A stretch of DNA of 64,000 nucleotides from Macrothele yani (lineage: Eukaryota > Arthropoda > Arachnida > Araneae > Macrothelidae). Made by a program: the position numbers and the translations under genes. Shown here in pieces: positions 41,890 to 52,788 of this stretch. Below the pieces are notes generated by a model. It was not told the DNA's origin and searched no databases. It saw nothing but the letters and a program-made list of their open reading frames with translations. Position 1 is the stretch's first letter. Each line of letters starts with the position of its first letter. The DNA is taken from the NCBI GenBank assembly GCA_039090855.1, contig CM077011.1, positions 27,247,001 through 27,311,000 of the forward strand, in the 5' to 3' direction.

Positions 41890-43310
41890 TTACTGTCAGT
41901 TTTCTGGAACGGCCTTTCCCCTTAAAAATCCACGCACAAAGAAAAATCGTCCGATTAACACGAAACTCGGCGAATAGCTACGGGGTGGGCAGATATGCAA
42001 ATGTTTAAGGTTTCGTGCGATTCCGCATGCCAGCGCGCCCAAGACCGGCATGCAATCGCAATCCCTGGGGCTTATAAGGCGCCACGCAGGCGACTCCACA
42101 TTCGTGCCGAAGTGCACGGTAAGAGTCAGGTGAGATCCCTGAGCGGTATAGACATGCCGAGAAACCGCCGTAGATGTGCCTCCGGGCAACTAACGGAATT
42201 TGGAAGAGGCCGTATCGTCGGGATGAGAGAGGCAGGATGGCCGCCATTTGGACTGATCGGACAGTACGGTGCAATCGTATTGGTAGCAATGGACACGGGA
42301 AGGCACCCAGACACTGCGCACTGGCTCAGGACGACCAGACGCTCCACCAACAGAAAGGACCATGGAATCCTGAGAGCGGCAGGCACAGATGCAACGACGT
42401 GCTTCTCCAATATCAACAGACATGTGACGGCTATACAAGGAACTCCTGTGTCCGCCAGAACAATTTCCAGACGCCTGGCAAATGCGAATCTGCACTCTCG
42501 ACGGTCCTTACATTTTCTGTCATTTAAAGCTCGCCATCATCGGCGTCGATTGCGGTAATGTCAGCAACGAGCAATGTGGAATGCTACGGACTGGTGACGT
42601 ATAGTGTTCAGCGACAAATCCTGCTTCTGTATGGGAACGGAAGAACACCGTATCAGAATATGGAAGACCGCAGGTGAGCGTTACAATCCCAAACCCACTC
42701 TACAGCGGCACACGTCCCGAACTGCAGGCGTGATGGTCCGGAGAGCCATCGTGTATGACAGCCGGACTTTCCCCGCAGTGATCCGAGGAATGATGACAGC
42801 CAAGCGCTACGTACAGAAGATCCTGCGGTCCTATGTGCTGCCTTTCCTGGCGGGGCGACCCGTAGCCAGTCTCCAACATGATAACGCCCGTCCGCACACG
42901 GCTCTGGTTACCAGGACTATCTACGTCATGCTTTGATGCTTTCGTGGCCTGCCAGATCGCCTGATCTCACGCCCATTGAGCACGTGTGTGACCAGATGGG
43001 ACGCCAGCTTTCTCCATGTCTCAGTGTTCGCGTCAGTTGCCAGAAGTGCGGGCCAATCTGTCCCAGGATAACATACGGCGTCACTTTGACTCCAAACCGG
43101 ACCATTTCAAAGCATGTATCCGAGCACGAGACGCTCCGATACGGTAGTACCGCTGACCGGAATGTGTACCGTATGTCCGCGGGAAATCGTCCTGCTGCTG
43201 TGATATTGTAATCACCCTGTCCTTGGTATGTACCATCTCACTACTAAAATCTCATTTCAATCCGACGCCTCCTTCTTGTCTTGGTGCGCGGATTTTTATG
43301 ACAATGAGTG
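41890..43310 (+). mobile_element. Tc1-like transposon G
   Basis: The right end, reverse-complemented, reads CACTCATTGTCATAAAAATC then CGCGCACCAAGA. The left end has TTAAAAATCCACGCACAAAG then TCGTCCGATT, the inner part of the same repeat, but its outermost bases are degraded, so the left boundary is approximate. The right end abuts element H with only TATATA between them. Confidence 0.8.
42154..43211 (+). pseudogene. Tc1-like transposase of element G, degenerate
   Basis: Start MPRNRRRCASGQLTEFGRGR. The helix-turn-helix is recognisable only up to GMREAGW; the next 30 residues are in a shifted frame. Later DHGILRAAGTDATTCFSNI, GTPVSARTISRRLANANLHS, VFSDKSCFCMGTEEHRIRIW (first Asp), GVMVRRAIVYDSRT, LQHDNARPHTALVTRT (second Asp) and SWPARSPDLTPIEHVCDQMG (Glu) are seen in three frames. 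The RTAGVMV and VLPFLAGRPVA blocks place it near elements D and E. Inactive. Confidence 0.85.
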
Positions 43311-43316
43311 TATATA

Positions 43317-44531
43317 CACTGAAGAGCAATTGAATTAGAGACAGCTGGCGTTATGCAAATGTTGCGCTGTAGGCGTCCCTGTAAACGGAAACGACATGAC
43401 GTATGCAGCGTACCGACAATATAAGGAGTGATTCGACGGGAATCAGTAACAGTCGGACGCAGTATGGGTAAGACGAAGGATCTAAGCGCATTGGATCGTG
43501 GGCAAATTGTCGGGGCCCGATTAATGGGTCACTCCATCTCGGAAGTCGTGCAGGCACTGGGATTTTCACGAGCCACTGTGTCACGGGTGCACCGTGAGTA
43601 CATCGAATCCGGTAAAACCATCCCTGTAACGGTCAACTGCCGTGGACAACAGCGTGTGGATGAGTGAGGTCATCGCCGGCTAGCTGGTATTGTAACAACG
43701 GATAGACGGGCCACGGTGCAAGAAATCACTCGGCAATTTAACGCTGGTGCACAAAAACGTGTAAGCAGCCACACCAACCAGAACCATTGACTCGCTATGG
43801 GGTACAGAAGCCATCGTCCCACGAGGGTACTGCGTTGAGCGCACATCACAGGCTGCAAAGACTAGCATGGGCGCGGGAACATCACCGCTGGGCCCTAGAC
43901 ATGTAGAAAAATGTTGCCTGGACTGATGAGTCGAGATTCACGTCGGTACATGCGGATGGCAGGATACGAGTACGGCGCAAACCACATGAAGCGATGGATC
44001 CTTCTTGCCAGCAGGGTACTCTTCAAGTTGGTGGGGGTGGCATTCTCGTCTGGAAACTGTTTACGTAGACTGAAATGGGGCCCCTGGTACGTGTGACATC
44101 GTCTCTCACAGGTCAACGTTACCGGGATATCCTGGACGACCATTTGCTTCCGTTTGTGCGTCTTCAACATCCCACTAGGGACCTCATCCTGCAACAAGAC
44201 AATGCACCGTGCTATCGCTCCTGAATTGTATCCGGATGGTTGGATGAATACTCCACCGACGTGACCTCGCTTCCTTGGCCAGCTAGGTCGCCTGACCTCA
44301 ATCCCATCGAACACATCTGCGATGCCATCGAGAGAGATGTTCGAGGCTCTGACCCTCTCCGTCAAATCTTCATGAACTGTGGGAGCTTGTTCAGGGGTCG
44401 TGGATCTGTATGGCTTCCCAATGCTTCCGGTGTTATGTCGAGTCCATGCCGAGACGAATCGCCGCCGTCATCAGGCCGAAAGGTGGTGCTACACGTTACT
44501 AGACAGCTATCTCTAATTCAATTGCTCTTCA
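43317..44531 (+). mobile_element. Tc1-like transposon H
   Basis: Left end CACTGAAGAGCAATTGAATT then AGAGACAGCT; right end, reverse-complemented, TGAAGAGCAATTGAATTAGA then GATAGCTGTC. The last 2-4 bases of the right end appear lost. Length is about 1.2 kb. Confidence 0.9.
43465..44480 (+). pseudogene. Tc1-like transposase of element H, degenerate
   Basis: Start MGKTKDLSALDRGQIVGARL, helix-turn-helix GHSISEVVQALGFSRATVSR, then a stop at 43,665. Downstream the reading continues in other frames: HEAMDPSCQQGT, ILDDHLLPFVRLQHPTRDL, LQQDNAPCYRS (second Asp) and a stop, then WLDEYSTDV and LPWPARSPDLNPIEHICD (Glu). I count 36 residues between the second Asp and the Glu, reading through the stop. The first Asp lies in WTDESRFTSVHADGRI. 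It groups with element A by motif order and spacing. Confidence 0.85.
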
Positions 44532-44544
44532 TATAGTTTTGCAA

Positions 44545-44735
44545 ACTTCTGAGCTGATCCTGCGGTCGGATGGTCAGAGGAGTTGATTTCTGACAAGTTG
44601 TCCGAGCTGGGTTGGATTCCCGGTGGTGACATGGGTAATAATTCATCCTACTGCGCTGTCGTTATTTCATTTTCTGGAACCAGTGGCCACAATTGCACAA
44701 ATTAGGGACGGAAGACTGCTTGTTTCCCTCAGTTT
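44545..44735 (+). repeat. SINE-1 copy, diverged, plus strand
   Basis: TCCGAGCTGGGTTGGATTCCCGG (core GGTTGGATTCCCGG) in the B-box position, then TCTGGAACCAGTGGCC and AAATTAGGGACGGAAGACTGC. Confidence 0.65.
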
Positions 44736-44741
44736 GTTTAT

Positions 44742-44960
44742 TTTGGAGTTCAACGATCACCGTTGGCAAATCTAAGGGCTATAAACAGTCACCTGTTCCC
44801 AATTTTAAGGACGCTGGTTCTAGGGAAGGGAAAGAGCCAGGGACGGAAGACAAGCACATCACCCATGCCTCATCCGGGACTAGAACCGAATTCGCAGCCA
44901 CTCGAACGAATGGTCAGAATCCAACGCTACGTCACTAGGGCTATATATGGCGCTTAGAAT
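44742..44960 (-). repeat. SINE-1 copy, diverged, minus strand
   Basis: In antisense: AACGATCACCGTTGGC, CTATAAACAGTCACCTG, GGTTCTAGGGAAGGGAAAG, CATGCCTCATCCGGGACTAG and CGAACGAATGGTCAGA. It lies tail to tail with the previous copy. Confidence 0.75.
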
Positions 44961-44984
44961 TGCTAGTGGTGCATTATAAAAAAG

Positions 44985-45331
44985 TGGTGTACATTAACGA
45001 AAAATTTCTGAAAATAACGTGCAGCAAAGTTGCCGGTATAAATGTCCATCTTTTAAGGGAATTTCCATTTTTTTAACTTCTGTATTTTCAGAGATTTTCC
45101 GTTGTCAGTAATCCCATTTATTTCAGAAAATTCCGTTTGAAGTATTTCCGTATTTAGACTTAAATTTTGCAAAATACAATCACGTTGAATGTTTCAGCTC
45201 TTATGCGAGAGAATTCCGGGTCGTTTAGGTTGAAGCCGCACGTACTGACCACTGTGCCAGAATGCCACACGAACCGTGATCACGTTCAAGGTAAAACTTA
45301 ATTGCGCGATGGGAATTTTTTCATTAATATA
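44985..45331. other. Solo end of the 48-54 kb foldback family; otherwise nothing seen
   Basis: AATTTCTGAAAATAACGTGC then AGCAAAGTTG at about 45,004 matches the sequence just outside the right minisatellite of the large foldback (about 54,742-54,772, antisense). The rest is AT-rich with TTTCAGA/TTCCGT words. Confidence 0.4.
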
Positions 45332-46616
45332 TTAGGTTGTCCATAATGAAACGTCCGATTTTTTTATCTTTCGTGTTTTGAAAATGTATTGTGTTGAATA
45401 CAGTGAATATATATGCAAGTGTAATATATCATTGGAAAGCTTGAAATCTGCAGATTGTAACCTTTTGGTTCACTTTATTAACACATAATAATTGCAACTC
45501 TATATTTCCGTTTCAGTGAAAGATGAATAATCGGGATTTTCGGGCAATTTTCCTGTACGAGTTCAAACTGGGCAACAACGAAGCGCAAGCAACGCGAAAC
45601 ATTGTTGGTGCCTTTGGAGAGGATGAGCCTAACGAGCGTACGGTGCGAAGATGGTTCGCAAAATTCAAGGCTGGCGACACGAACCTCGACAATGAAGAGC
45701 GTGGACGACCGAGTACGGTCATCGATGACGATGCATTGAAGGCGCTTGTTGAAGCAGATCCACAACACAAGTGTTCGTGAGCCTGCGGGAGAATTGGGAG
45801 TAAGCAAATCAGCTGTTTCTGTGCACCTCAACACCAAATTGGAAAGTCCAAGAAGCTCGACAAATGGGTGCCACATGAATTGAACGAAAATCAACAAAAT
45901 CATCGTTTGGAAGTTTCATCCGGGTGGCTTTTGCGCAGCAAAACCAATCATTTTCTCGATCGCATCGTGACATGCGATGAAAAGAGGATCCCGTAGACAA
46001 TCGTCAACGTTCCGCGTCGTGGTTGGACAATGACGCAGCTCCTCAACACTTCCCCAAACCAAACCTCCATCAACAGAAGGTTATGGTGACTGTTTGGTGG
46101 TCTTCAACCGGTTTAATCCAGTACAGCTTCCTCAATGCGGGCAAAACGATTACCGCTGCAAAGAGTTGTCAGGAAATCGATGAAATGCACCGCAAACTGC
46201 AACGCATTCGCCCATCATTAGTCAACAGAATGGGCCCAATACTTGTGCACGACAACGCGAGACCGCACGTCGCGCGTATCACTCTGCAAAAGTTGAACGA
46301 ATTGGGCTAGGAGTCTCTACCTCATCCGCCATGTTCACCAGACCTTTCTCCAACAGAATACCAGTTTTTCAAGCATCTGGAACAATTTTGGCAGGGTAAA
46401 ATTTTCCACAACCAAGCTGATGCTCAAAACGCCTTTCAAGCTTTCGTCGCATCCAGAACTCCTGATTTTTGTTCTACCATAATACCCTTGTTTCTCGATG
46501 GCGAAAATGTGTTGAATCGTATGGTTCTTATTTCGGTTAATCATATTTATTCTGAGCTGAGATATGTGTAATTGACGAACAGTGTACAAATCGGACATTT
46601 CATTATGACAACCTAA
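45332..46616 (+). mobile_element. mariner transposon I
   Basis: The ends TTAGGTTGTCCATAATGAAA and, reverse-complemented, TTAGGTTGTCATAATGAAAT, both continuing to GTCCGATT, form inverted repeats of about 28 bp. TA flanks both sides (45,330-45,331 and 46,617-46,618). Length is 1,285 bp, standard for mariner. Confidence 0.95.
45523..46540 (+). pseudogene. mariner transposase of element I, degenerate
   Basis: Intact N-terminal 85 codons: MNNRDFRAIFLYEFKLGNNE, ATRNIVGAFGEDEPNERTVR and RWFAKFKAGDTNL, a mariner paired helix-turn-helix region. After a frame change near 45,775 come GELGVSKSAVSVHL, KKLDKWVPHELNENQQN, DRIVTCDEKR (first Asp), HFPKPNLHQQKVMVTVWWS, ILVHDNARPHVARITLQKL (second Asp), then a stop at 46,308, and LPHPPCSPDLSPTEYQFFKH. 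The third mariner Asp, 34 residues after the second, is Glu (GAA) here. The C-terminus SRWRKCVESYGSYFG ends at 46,540. Inactive. Confidence 0.9.
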
Positions 46617-46838
46617 TACCAGTGATTCAGCCATTTTATTTTCTATTGGAGCCTGTTATTTTTTGAATACGTTTCTAATAATTTTATTTTTTCTGTACAA
46701 GGTCTTATTATAAATTACGTATTTTTTTCATCGTGATTTTTCGAAGCAATAGAATGATTTGGAGTTTCAGATCTTTTTTTCAACTGGCAATAATTTTCAA
46801 TTATATTTAAGAAAAGCTGCAATGTACTGTTTTATATA

Positions 46839-47604
46839 CTGCTGGCCACCCAAAATGCAACACCAAGAAGGAAGCATCCGATTGGCCTGAAATTCGCATC
46901 ATGCGTCGCCCGCGAGAAGACTTGCAAACGATTACCATTGCAGGGCATATGCAAACCATGTGCGCCCGGCCTGCCACCGAGAAGCACTATAAGAAGGGTG
47001 CACACAAGGCGGGGTGTAAGTAGTGGAAGTGTGTTGTGCTGCCGGACGTGTGCGTGGGAAGCTTCCTGATGCCTCGTCGCAGAATACGGCAGTCATTCCA
47101 GCACGTTTCGGAGTTCGACAGAGGACGAATAGTGGCTTATCGTGACAGCGGTTTATTGTACCGAGACATCGGCGCCCGTGTGGGATGACATCCAGCCACG
47201 TGAGGCGAGTATGGATTAGGTGGGTGCAGTAGGGACGGATGGACCGACGTGAGCGATTGCCGCAGCCGCGGGGCACACCACTGAACGAGAGGACCGGCAT
47301 GTTGTGTGGCGGGCATTGACGGCTCGCACTGCCCCATCACGAACGTTAGCGCAGGAATTCGGGTGTGTTGCGCAACAACCTGTGACGTTACACCGTCGGA
47401 GAGTGCGGCGGCAGTGGGCCGTTGAACGCCGCACCTGGACTACGGAATGGCACGACATTGTCTTCTCCGACGAATCCCGCTTCTGCCTGCAACATCACGA
47501 TGGTCGGATCCGCGTGTGGAGGCACCGCGGCGAGAGCCTGTATGACGCCTGCATTATGCATCGCCATACCGGTCCGTCGCCTGGCGTTATGGTTTGGGGC
47601 GCAA
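46839..47604 (+). mobile_element. Tc1-like transposon J, 3'-truncated
   Basis: Left end CTGCTGGCCACCCAAAATGC then AACACCAAGAAGGAAGC, next to TA (46,837-46,838). The AACACCAAGAAGGA words are shared with the ends of elements D and E. The sequence stops matching a transposase at about 47,604, and no right end is found. Confidence 0.8.
47071..47604 (+). pseudogene. Tc1-like transposase N-terminal half, truncated
   Basis: Start MPRRRIRQSFQHVSEFDRGR, helix-turn-helix IVAYRDSGLLYRDIGARVG ending in a stop at 47,189. Then in another frame QPVTLHRRRVRRQWAVERRT, WTTEWHDIVFSDESRFCLQH (first Asp), HDGRIRVWRHRGESLY and GVMVWGAI, after which homology ends. The second Asp and the Glu are missing. It belongs with the D/E/G group. 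Confidence 0.85.
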
Positions 47605-48451
47605 TCTTACCCATACTGCGTCCGACTTTTCCGTGAAATGACGGAAAGAAACCTGAATTTCACGGATTTTTTTGGAAAATTCTGAATTTTCAGAAACTTT
47701 CCGCAATTTCTTTCTTATATTGACGGTAAATTACCGTTTTAGAGATGTGTTAACAGAAAATTCTGATTTTTTAGAAACCTTTTCGCAATTCCTTCCGTAC
47801 ATCAACAGAAAAACTGCGTTCTCACTTTTTCCATATCCCTATGACGAGAAATTACCGGTAATAAGAGCGATAGGTCAGAATACTTGAAGTTTAATTACCT
47901 TTAAAATTTCAATCGTGTGCCGAATTTTGAAGATACTGTGGATAGCATACCGCATGAATTTTGCTTATTGTGGTACAGAATATTTCTTCTCCTCTTCTCT
48001 ATTTTGTGGACCAGCTATTTATTGCGTTACTGTAAGAAACTGGGTACTTAACGTATTGTACAGATAATATACGATGTACATGTAACAGCCTTTGGACAGC
48101 TTAAGACAACAGCAATTAAATCTATCAAAACTAAATTTTATATTTAGGAGGTTTTTTTTATGAAATAATACTATAAAAAATACATTTCACCTTTTTTAAT
48201 GGTAACTAAAAGTCATTGTTAGTTTGAAAAAATCAATCTGCAAAGCATTTTATTGCTCCGAAAAATGATGATGAAAAATGCTTAATTTGTGAAAGTCCAC
48301 CTTCAGAAAAAAAGAAAATGATTACAAACCTATTCAGAAAAATAATAAGCTCCAACAGAAAGTAAAATGACTAAATCAGTCGCATTTACAACAAAAAAAA
48401 AAAAAATTATCGTCGCGCAAATTGTTCTACGATGCACGTGACACGGATTTT
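47605..48451. other. No gene; small hairpin at the truncation point
   Basis: CCGTGAAAT (47,631-47,639) and ATTTCACGG (47,657-47,665) form a small inverted repeat just beyond the truncation of element J. The rest is AT-rich with TTTCAGAAA-type words. Confidence 0.4.
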
Positions 48452-48560
48452 CGAGCGTTTGTGGCCCAGTGGTTAACGGCGTGCGTTACATATTGTACTA
48501 ACCCAAACGACGGGGTTCGATCCTGACTGCATCGGGCGGATTATCTAGGGTAAGGGCTGA
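48452..48560 (+). repeat. SINE-2-like head
   Basis: A-box-like GTGGCCCAGTGGTTAACGGC and B-box GGGGTTCGATCC, then ATCGGGCGGATTATC. The tail and target duplication could not be defined. Confidence 0.65.
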
Positions 48561-48674
48561 CAAATTCAGGATCGTCGATTTTTCCGGAATTTCAGTTTAA
48601 ATTGGCCTGGCACGTTTAAAAGCGGAGATTTCTGAAAAAGACGGTTACCTACCGACAACTTTTTTGTGGTGTCA

Positions 48675-48830
48675 CGTCAATTCGTCGCGTGCGTCAATTC
48701 GTCGACTACGTCAATTCGTCGCCTGCGTCAATTCGTCGACCACGACGACTCATCGAGCGTCAATTCGTCGACCACGACGATTCATCGAGCGTCAATTCGT
48801 CGCCTACGTCAATTCGTTGCGTTGACAGAT
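48675..48830 (+). repeat. 17-bp minisatellite, left terminus of the foldback
   Basis: About eight copies of CGTCAATTCGTCG with 2-4 variable bases (ACTA, CCTG and others), two of them extended by CACGACGAYTCATCGAG. CG-rich in an AT-rich setting. Confidence 0.95.
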
Positions 48831-48960
48831 TTTGGTTACATACAAAATGAATGCAGGGAAACGTACGATTTCAAACGTCTTCCCCCTGATCAAATTTATA
48901 AACTTTGGACACTCAGACAAGATAGGAATATTACGCTTTTTCTTTGGCACTAAAAATATT

Positions 48961-50104
48961 AGACGGTAGACGGTTTTCGGAACGGGTCAAGGCCCGGGGG
49001 GGGGTAAGAGCCCCCACATACAAAATTTTCGTAAAATCTATAATTTTCAATTCAGAACCACCAAATTTGGTGTCATGAAACTCTAACATAGACGGGAGAC
49101 GGTTTTTGGAAAGGGTCGGGGCCGGGGGTCAGAGCCCCCCTCCATACAAAACTTTCGTAAAATATACAGTTTTCAATTTAGGACCACCAAATTTGGTTTA
49201 TTATAAATGGTATTCTAACTTAGCCTGTAGACGGTTTTTGGAAACGGTCGGAGCCCTGGGTTCAGACCCCCCAAACAAAATTTCGTAAAATCTAGTTTTT
49301 AATTTAGAACCACCAAATTTGGTATACTATATCATGGTACTCTAACTTAGACGGTAGACGGTTTTTGGAACAGGTCGGGGCCCGGTTGTTAGCCCCCCCC
49401 CCACACGAAATTTTCGTAAAATCTACAGTTTTCAATTCAGAACCACCAAATCTGGTATACTATCTCGTGGTATTCTAACTTAGACTGTAGACGGTTTTTG
49501 GAAGCGATTGGAGCACGGGGTCAGCCCTCCTCCCCAACAAAACTGCCGTAAAATTTAGTTTTCAATTTAGAACCACCATTTGGTGTTATGAAACTCTAAC
49601 TTAGCGGAAGACTGTTTTTGGAAAGGATCGGGGCCCGGGAGGTCAGAACTCCCCGCCCCCCTCCCGTACAAAATTATCGTAAAATCTGCAGTTTTCAATT
49701 TAGAACCACCAAATTTGGTATACTATCTCATGGTATTCTAACTTAGACTGTAGACGGTTTTGGGAAAGGGGTCGGAGCCCGGGGTTCAGAGCCCGGAGGG
49801 TTAGAGCCCCCTCCCCCTACAAAATTTCGTAAGATCTAGTTTTCAATTTAGAACCACCAAATTTCGTATACTATCTCACGAAACTCTAACTTAGACTGTA
49901 GACGGTTTTTGGAAGCGGTTGGAGCTAGGGGGTCAGATCCCTCCCCCATGCAAAATTTTCGTAAAATCTACAGTTTTCACTTTAGAACCACCAAATTTGG
50001 TATACTATCTCACGGTACTCTAACTTAGACGGTAGACGGTTTTTGGAATAGGTCAAGGCGCGGGGGTTAAGAGCCCCCACATACAAAATGTTCGTAAAAT
50101 CTAC
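48961..50104 (+). repeat. Foldback arm array, block 1
   Basis: About nine units of 120-145 bp: GACGGTAGACGGTTTTTGG, then a GC-rich GGTCGGGGCCCGGGGGTCAG, a C-run, ATACAAAATTTTCGTAAAAT, CTACAGTTTTCAATTTAGAA and CCACCAAATTTGGTATACTA with TCTAACTTAGA. Two variants (ACTGTAGACGG and ACGGTAGACGG) alternate irregularly. Confidence 0.9.
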
Positions 50105-50772
50105 ATTTCAAAATTGCCTTTATTCTTCAGTAAAATAACATTTCTATGTACATGACAATGGAATTCTGCCAATAAATACAGCGGTATATACATCAGCTGG
50201 AAAGTTCCAGTGAAACGTAAAACAAAATATTGTTAAAATCATAAAAAAAAAAAAATATTTCGCCACGTAGTGCGAAGGAGAGGCAGACAATAAAGCACGA
50301 GCGATACAAACGAAAATGTTTACCTACAGTATTGTAGACAGGGCAAGACATGATTCTATACTATGCACAAATTCCAATTAAGCATTACTACCATACTAAA
50401 GATTAAACATTAGGTACTAATTCACAGAAATGCAACAGTGATGCTACATTCAAAATTTACAACATATGTACAGAAGTATTCAGTGACAAGGGGAAATAAC
50501 GCTAAATGTACTCAGAAGGGCATCTTGTTACATTATATTATACACACAGTGACTAATATTTTAAAAAAATATTCAACATAATGAAGGGGACATTGCGTGG
50601 GCAGTAAACTGTGCAGAAGGAAGAATTATATACAACATAAAACCCAACATTATCGAAGAGAACATGGGAAACATGGTGAGCTATCTTCAATGGCACATTA
50701 AAACAGAAAAATCACAAATAGCGAAGCACCAAAATTAATACGTAAAAACATGATTTGTTACAGTGAACGGTT
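50105..50772. other. Insertion in the foldback arm, unidentified
   Basis: Interrupts a unit between AAAATCTACA and TTTACAATTTAGAACC. AT-rich, about 670 bp, with no long frame and no clear inverted ends or target duplication. Confidence 0.5.
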
Positions 50773-52068
50773 TACAATTTAGAACCACCAAATTTGGTAT
50801 CATGAAACTCTAACTTAGGCGGGAGACGGTTTTTGGAACGGGTCGTGGCGTGGTGGGTCAGAGCCCCCCCCCCCCCCCCACAAAATTTTCGTAAAACACA
50901 CCGTTTTCAATTTAGCACCACCAAATTTGGTATACTATCTCATGGTATTCTAACTTAGACTGTAGATGGTTTTTGGAAGGGCTCAGCGCCCGGTTGGTCA
51001 GAGCCCCCATATAAAATTTTTTCGTAAAATCTACAGTTTTCAATTCAGAACCACCAAATTTGGTATACTATATCATTGTACTCTAACTTAGACGGTAGAC
51101 TGTTTTCAGAACGGGTCAAGGTCCGGGGGTAAGAGCCCCCCCCCTCCATACAAAATTTTCGTAAAATATACCGTTTTCAATTTAGCACCACCAAATTTGG
51201 TATACTATCTCATGGTATTCTAACTTAGACTGTAGGCGGTTTTTGGAAGGGGTCGGGGCCCGGTTGGTCAGAACTCCCCATACAAATTTTTCGTAAAATC
51301 TACAGTTTTCAATTCAGAACCACCAAATTTGGTATACTATATCATGGTACTCTAACTTAGACGGTAGACGGTTTTTGAAACGGGTCAAGGCACGGAGTCA
51401 GAGCTACCCCCCCATACAAAATTTTCTTAAAATCTACATTTTTCAATTCAGAACCACCAAATTTGGTGTCATGAAATTCTAACTTAGCGGGAGGCGGTTT
51501 TTGGAAGCGGTCGGAGTCAAGGGGTTCAGAGCTCCCCACCCGCGTACAAAATTTTCGTAAAATCTACAGTTTTCGATTTAGAACCACCAAATTTGGTATA
51601 CTATCTCATGGTACTCTAACTTAGACAGTAGACGGTTTTGGGAATAGGTCAAGGCGCGGGAGTTAAGAGCCCCCCCCCCCCATACAAAATTTTCGTGAAA
51701 TCTATAGTTTTCAATTTAGAACCACCAAATTTGGTATCATGAAACTCTAACTTAGACGGGAGATGGTTTTTGGAATGGGTCTGGGCCGGGGGTTTTAAAA
51801 TTTCGTAAAATCTAGTTTTCAGTTTAGAACCACCAAATTTCGTATACTATATCATGGTAATCTAACTTAGTCTGTTTTTGAAACGGGTCGGAGCACGGGA
51901 GGTTACAGCCCCCCCCCCCCACACACACACACAAAATTTTCGTGAAATCTACAGTTTTCAATTTAGAACCACCAAATTTGGTATACTATGTCATGGTACT
52001 CTAACTTAAACAGTAGACGGTTTTTTGGAACGGGTCAAAGCCCGGGGGGTAAGTGCCCCGCATACAAA
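50773..52068 (+). repeat. Foldback arm array, block 2
   Basis: About ten more units in the same orientation as block 1, with C-runs of varying length (up to 14) and one internally shortened unit near 51,790. Confidence 0.9.
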
Positions 52069-52788
52069 ATTCTTCTTGACAAGTGGTCAGAAGCCAGCTC
52101 TTAGATCACTCCGCCGCCGTAGCGGCACACGTTGAAATGTATTTTTCATACGGCCCCAAAAGCTCTTATGGACATACTAGATTGAACTGGACGCAAATAA
52201 ATCATTAATATAATTTGTACTAGCAAAGATACCAGTTATTTGCCAGGTACGTATTACTATTTGTGGAATCACCAAGTTCAGCGGGTGAAAGTTAATGAAT
52301 GAAAAAGATATTCCTGCAATTTTCCAGTAAACTTATTTTAAATTTTTTGATTTAGTTAATTTAATTTTGCGAAACAAAAAAGAAAGAAAAAGGAATGGAT
52401 ATACTTACCTTCTAGGAGACATCTATAGAACTGCCGTACATGTGGCGTGTGCTTCTGTGAATCCCGCAACACAGAAATGCGATGTACCTATGTGATGTCG
52501 ATTGCGTACGACTTCACATTGGCATTGATCACCTTTTTCTTACCGTTTTGATTTCTGAATATCTGGAACTCTCTATTTACATTACATTGTATTTCTTCCT
52601 GATAAGCCGTTCGTTGCTAGTGAAAGCTAAACTATATTGATTTGTGTTTTTAATACACCATTAAACGCATATTAGGTTGGTTAGTTGGTTGGTTGATGGT
52701 TTATGGTGCAAGGCCCTCCAAGGGCCAAAGAGCGCCTTAGAACGTAGATAGGGTTTTCTTAAGAGTAAAAAACGGAACGTTTTACAAA
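52069..52788. other. Centre of the foldback, with a SINE-1 fragment
   Basis: A SINE-1 head fragment in antisense lies at about 52,073-52,128 (AAGTGGTCAGAAGCC, TTAGATCACTCCGCC). The remainder is AT-rich with a GTTGGTTAGTTGGTTGGTTG tract near 52,676 followed by GCAAGGCCCTCCAAGGGCC, a small palindrome. No transposase. Confidence 0.6.

Noticed and set aside
48675..48830. CRISPR-like or telomeric repeat
   Set aside because: A 17-bp minisatellite with variable filler, mirrored at the far end of a foldback. It does not match a telomere motif, and filler bases are too short to be spacers.
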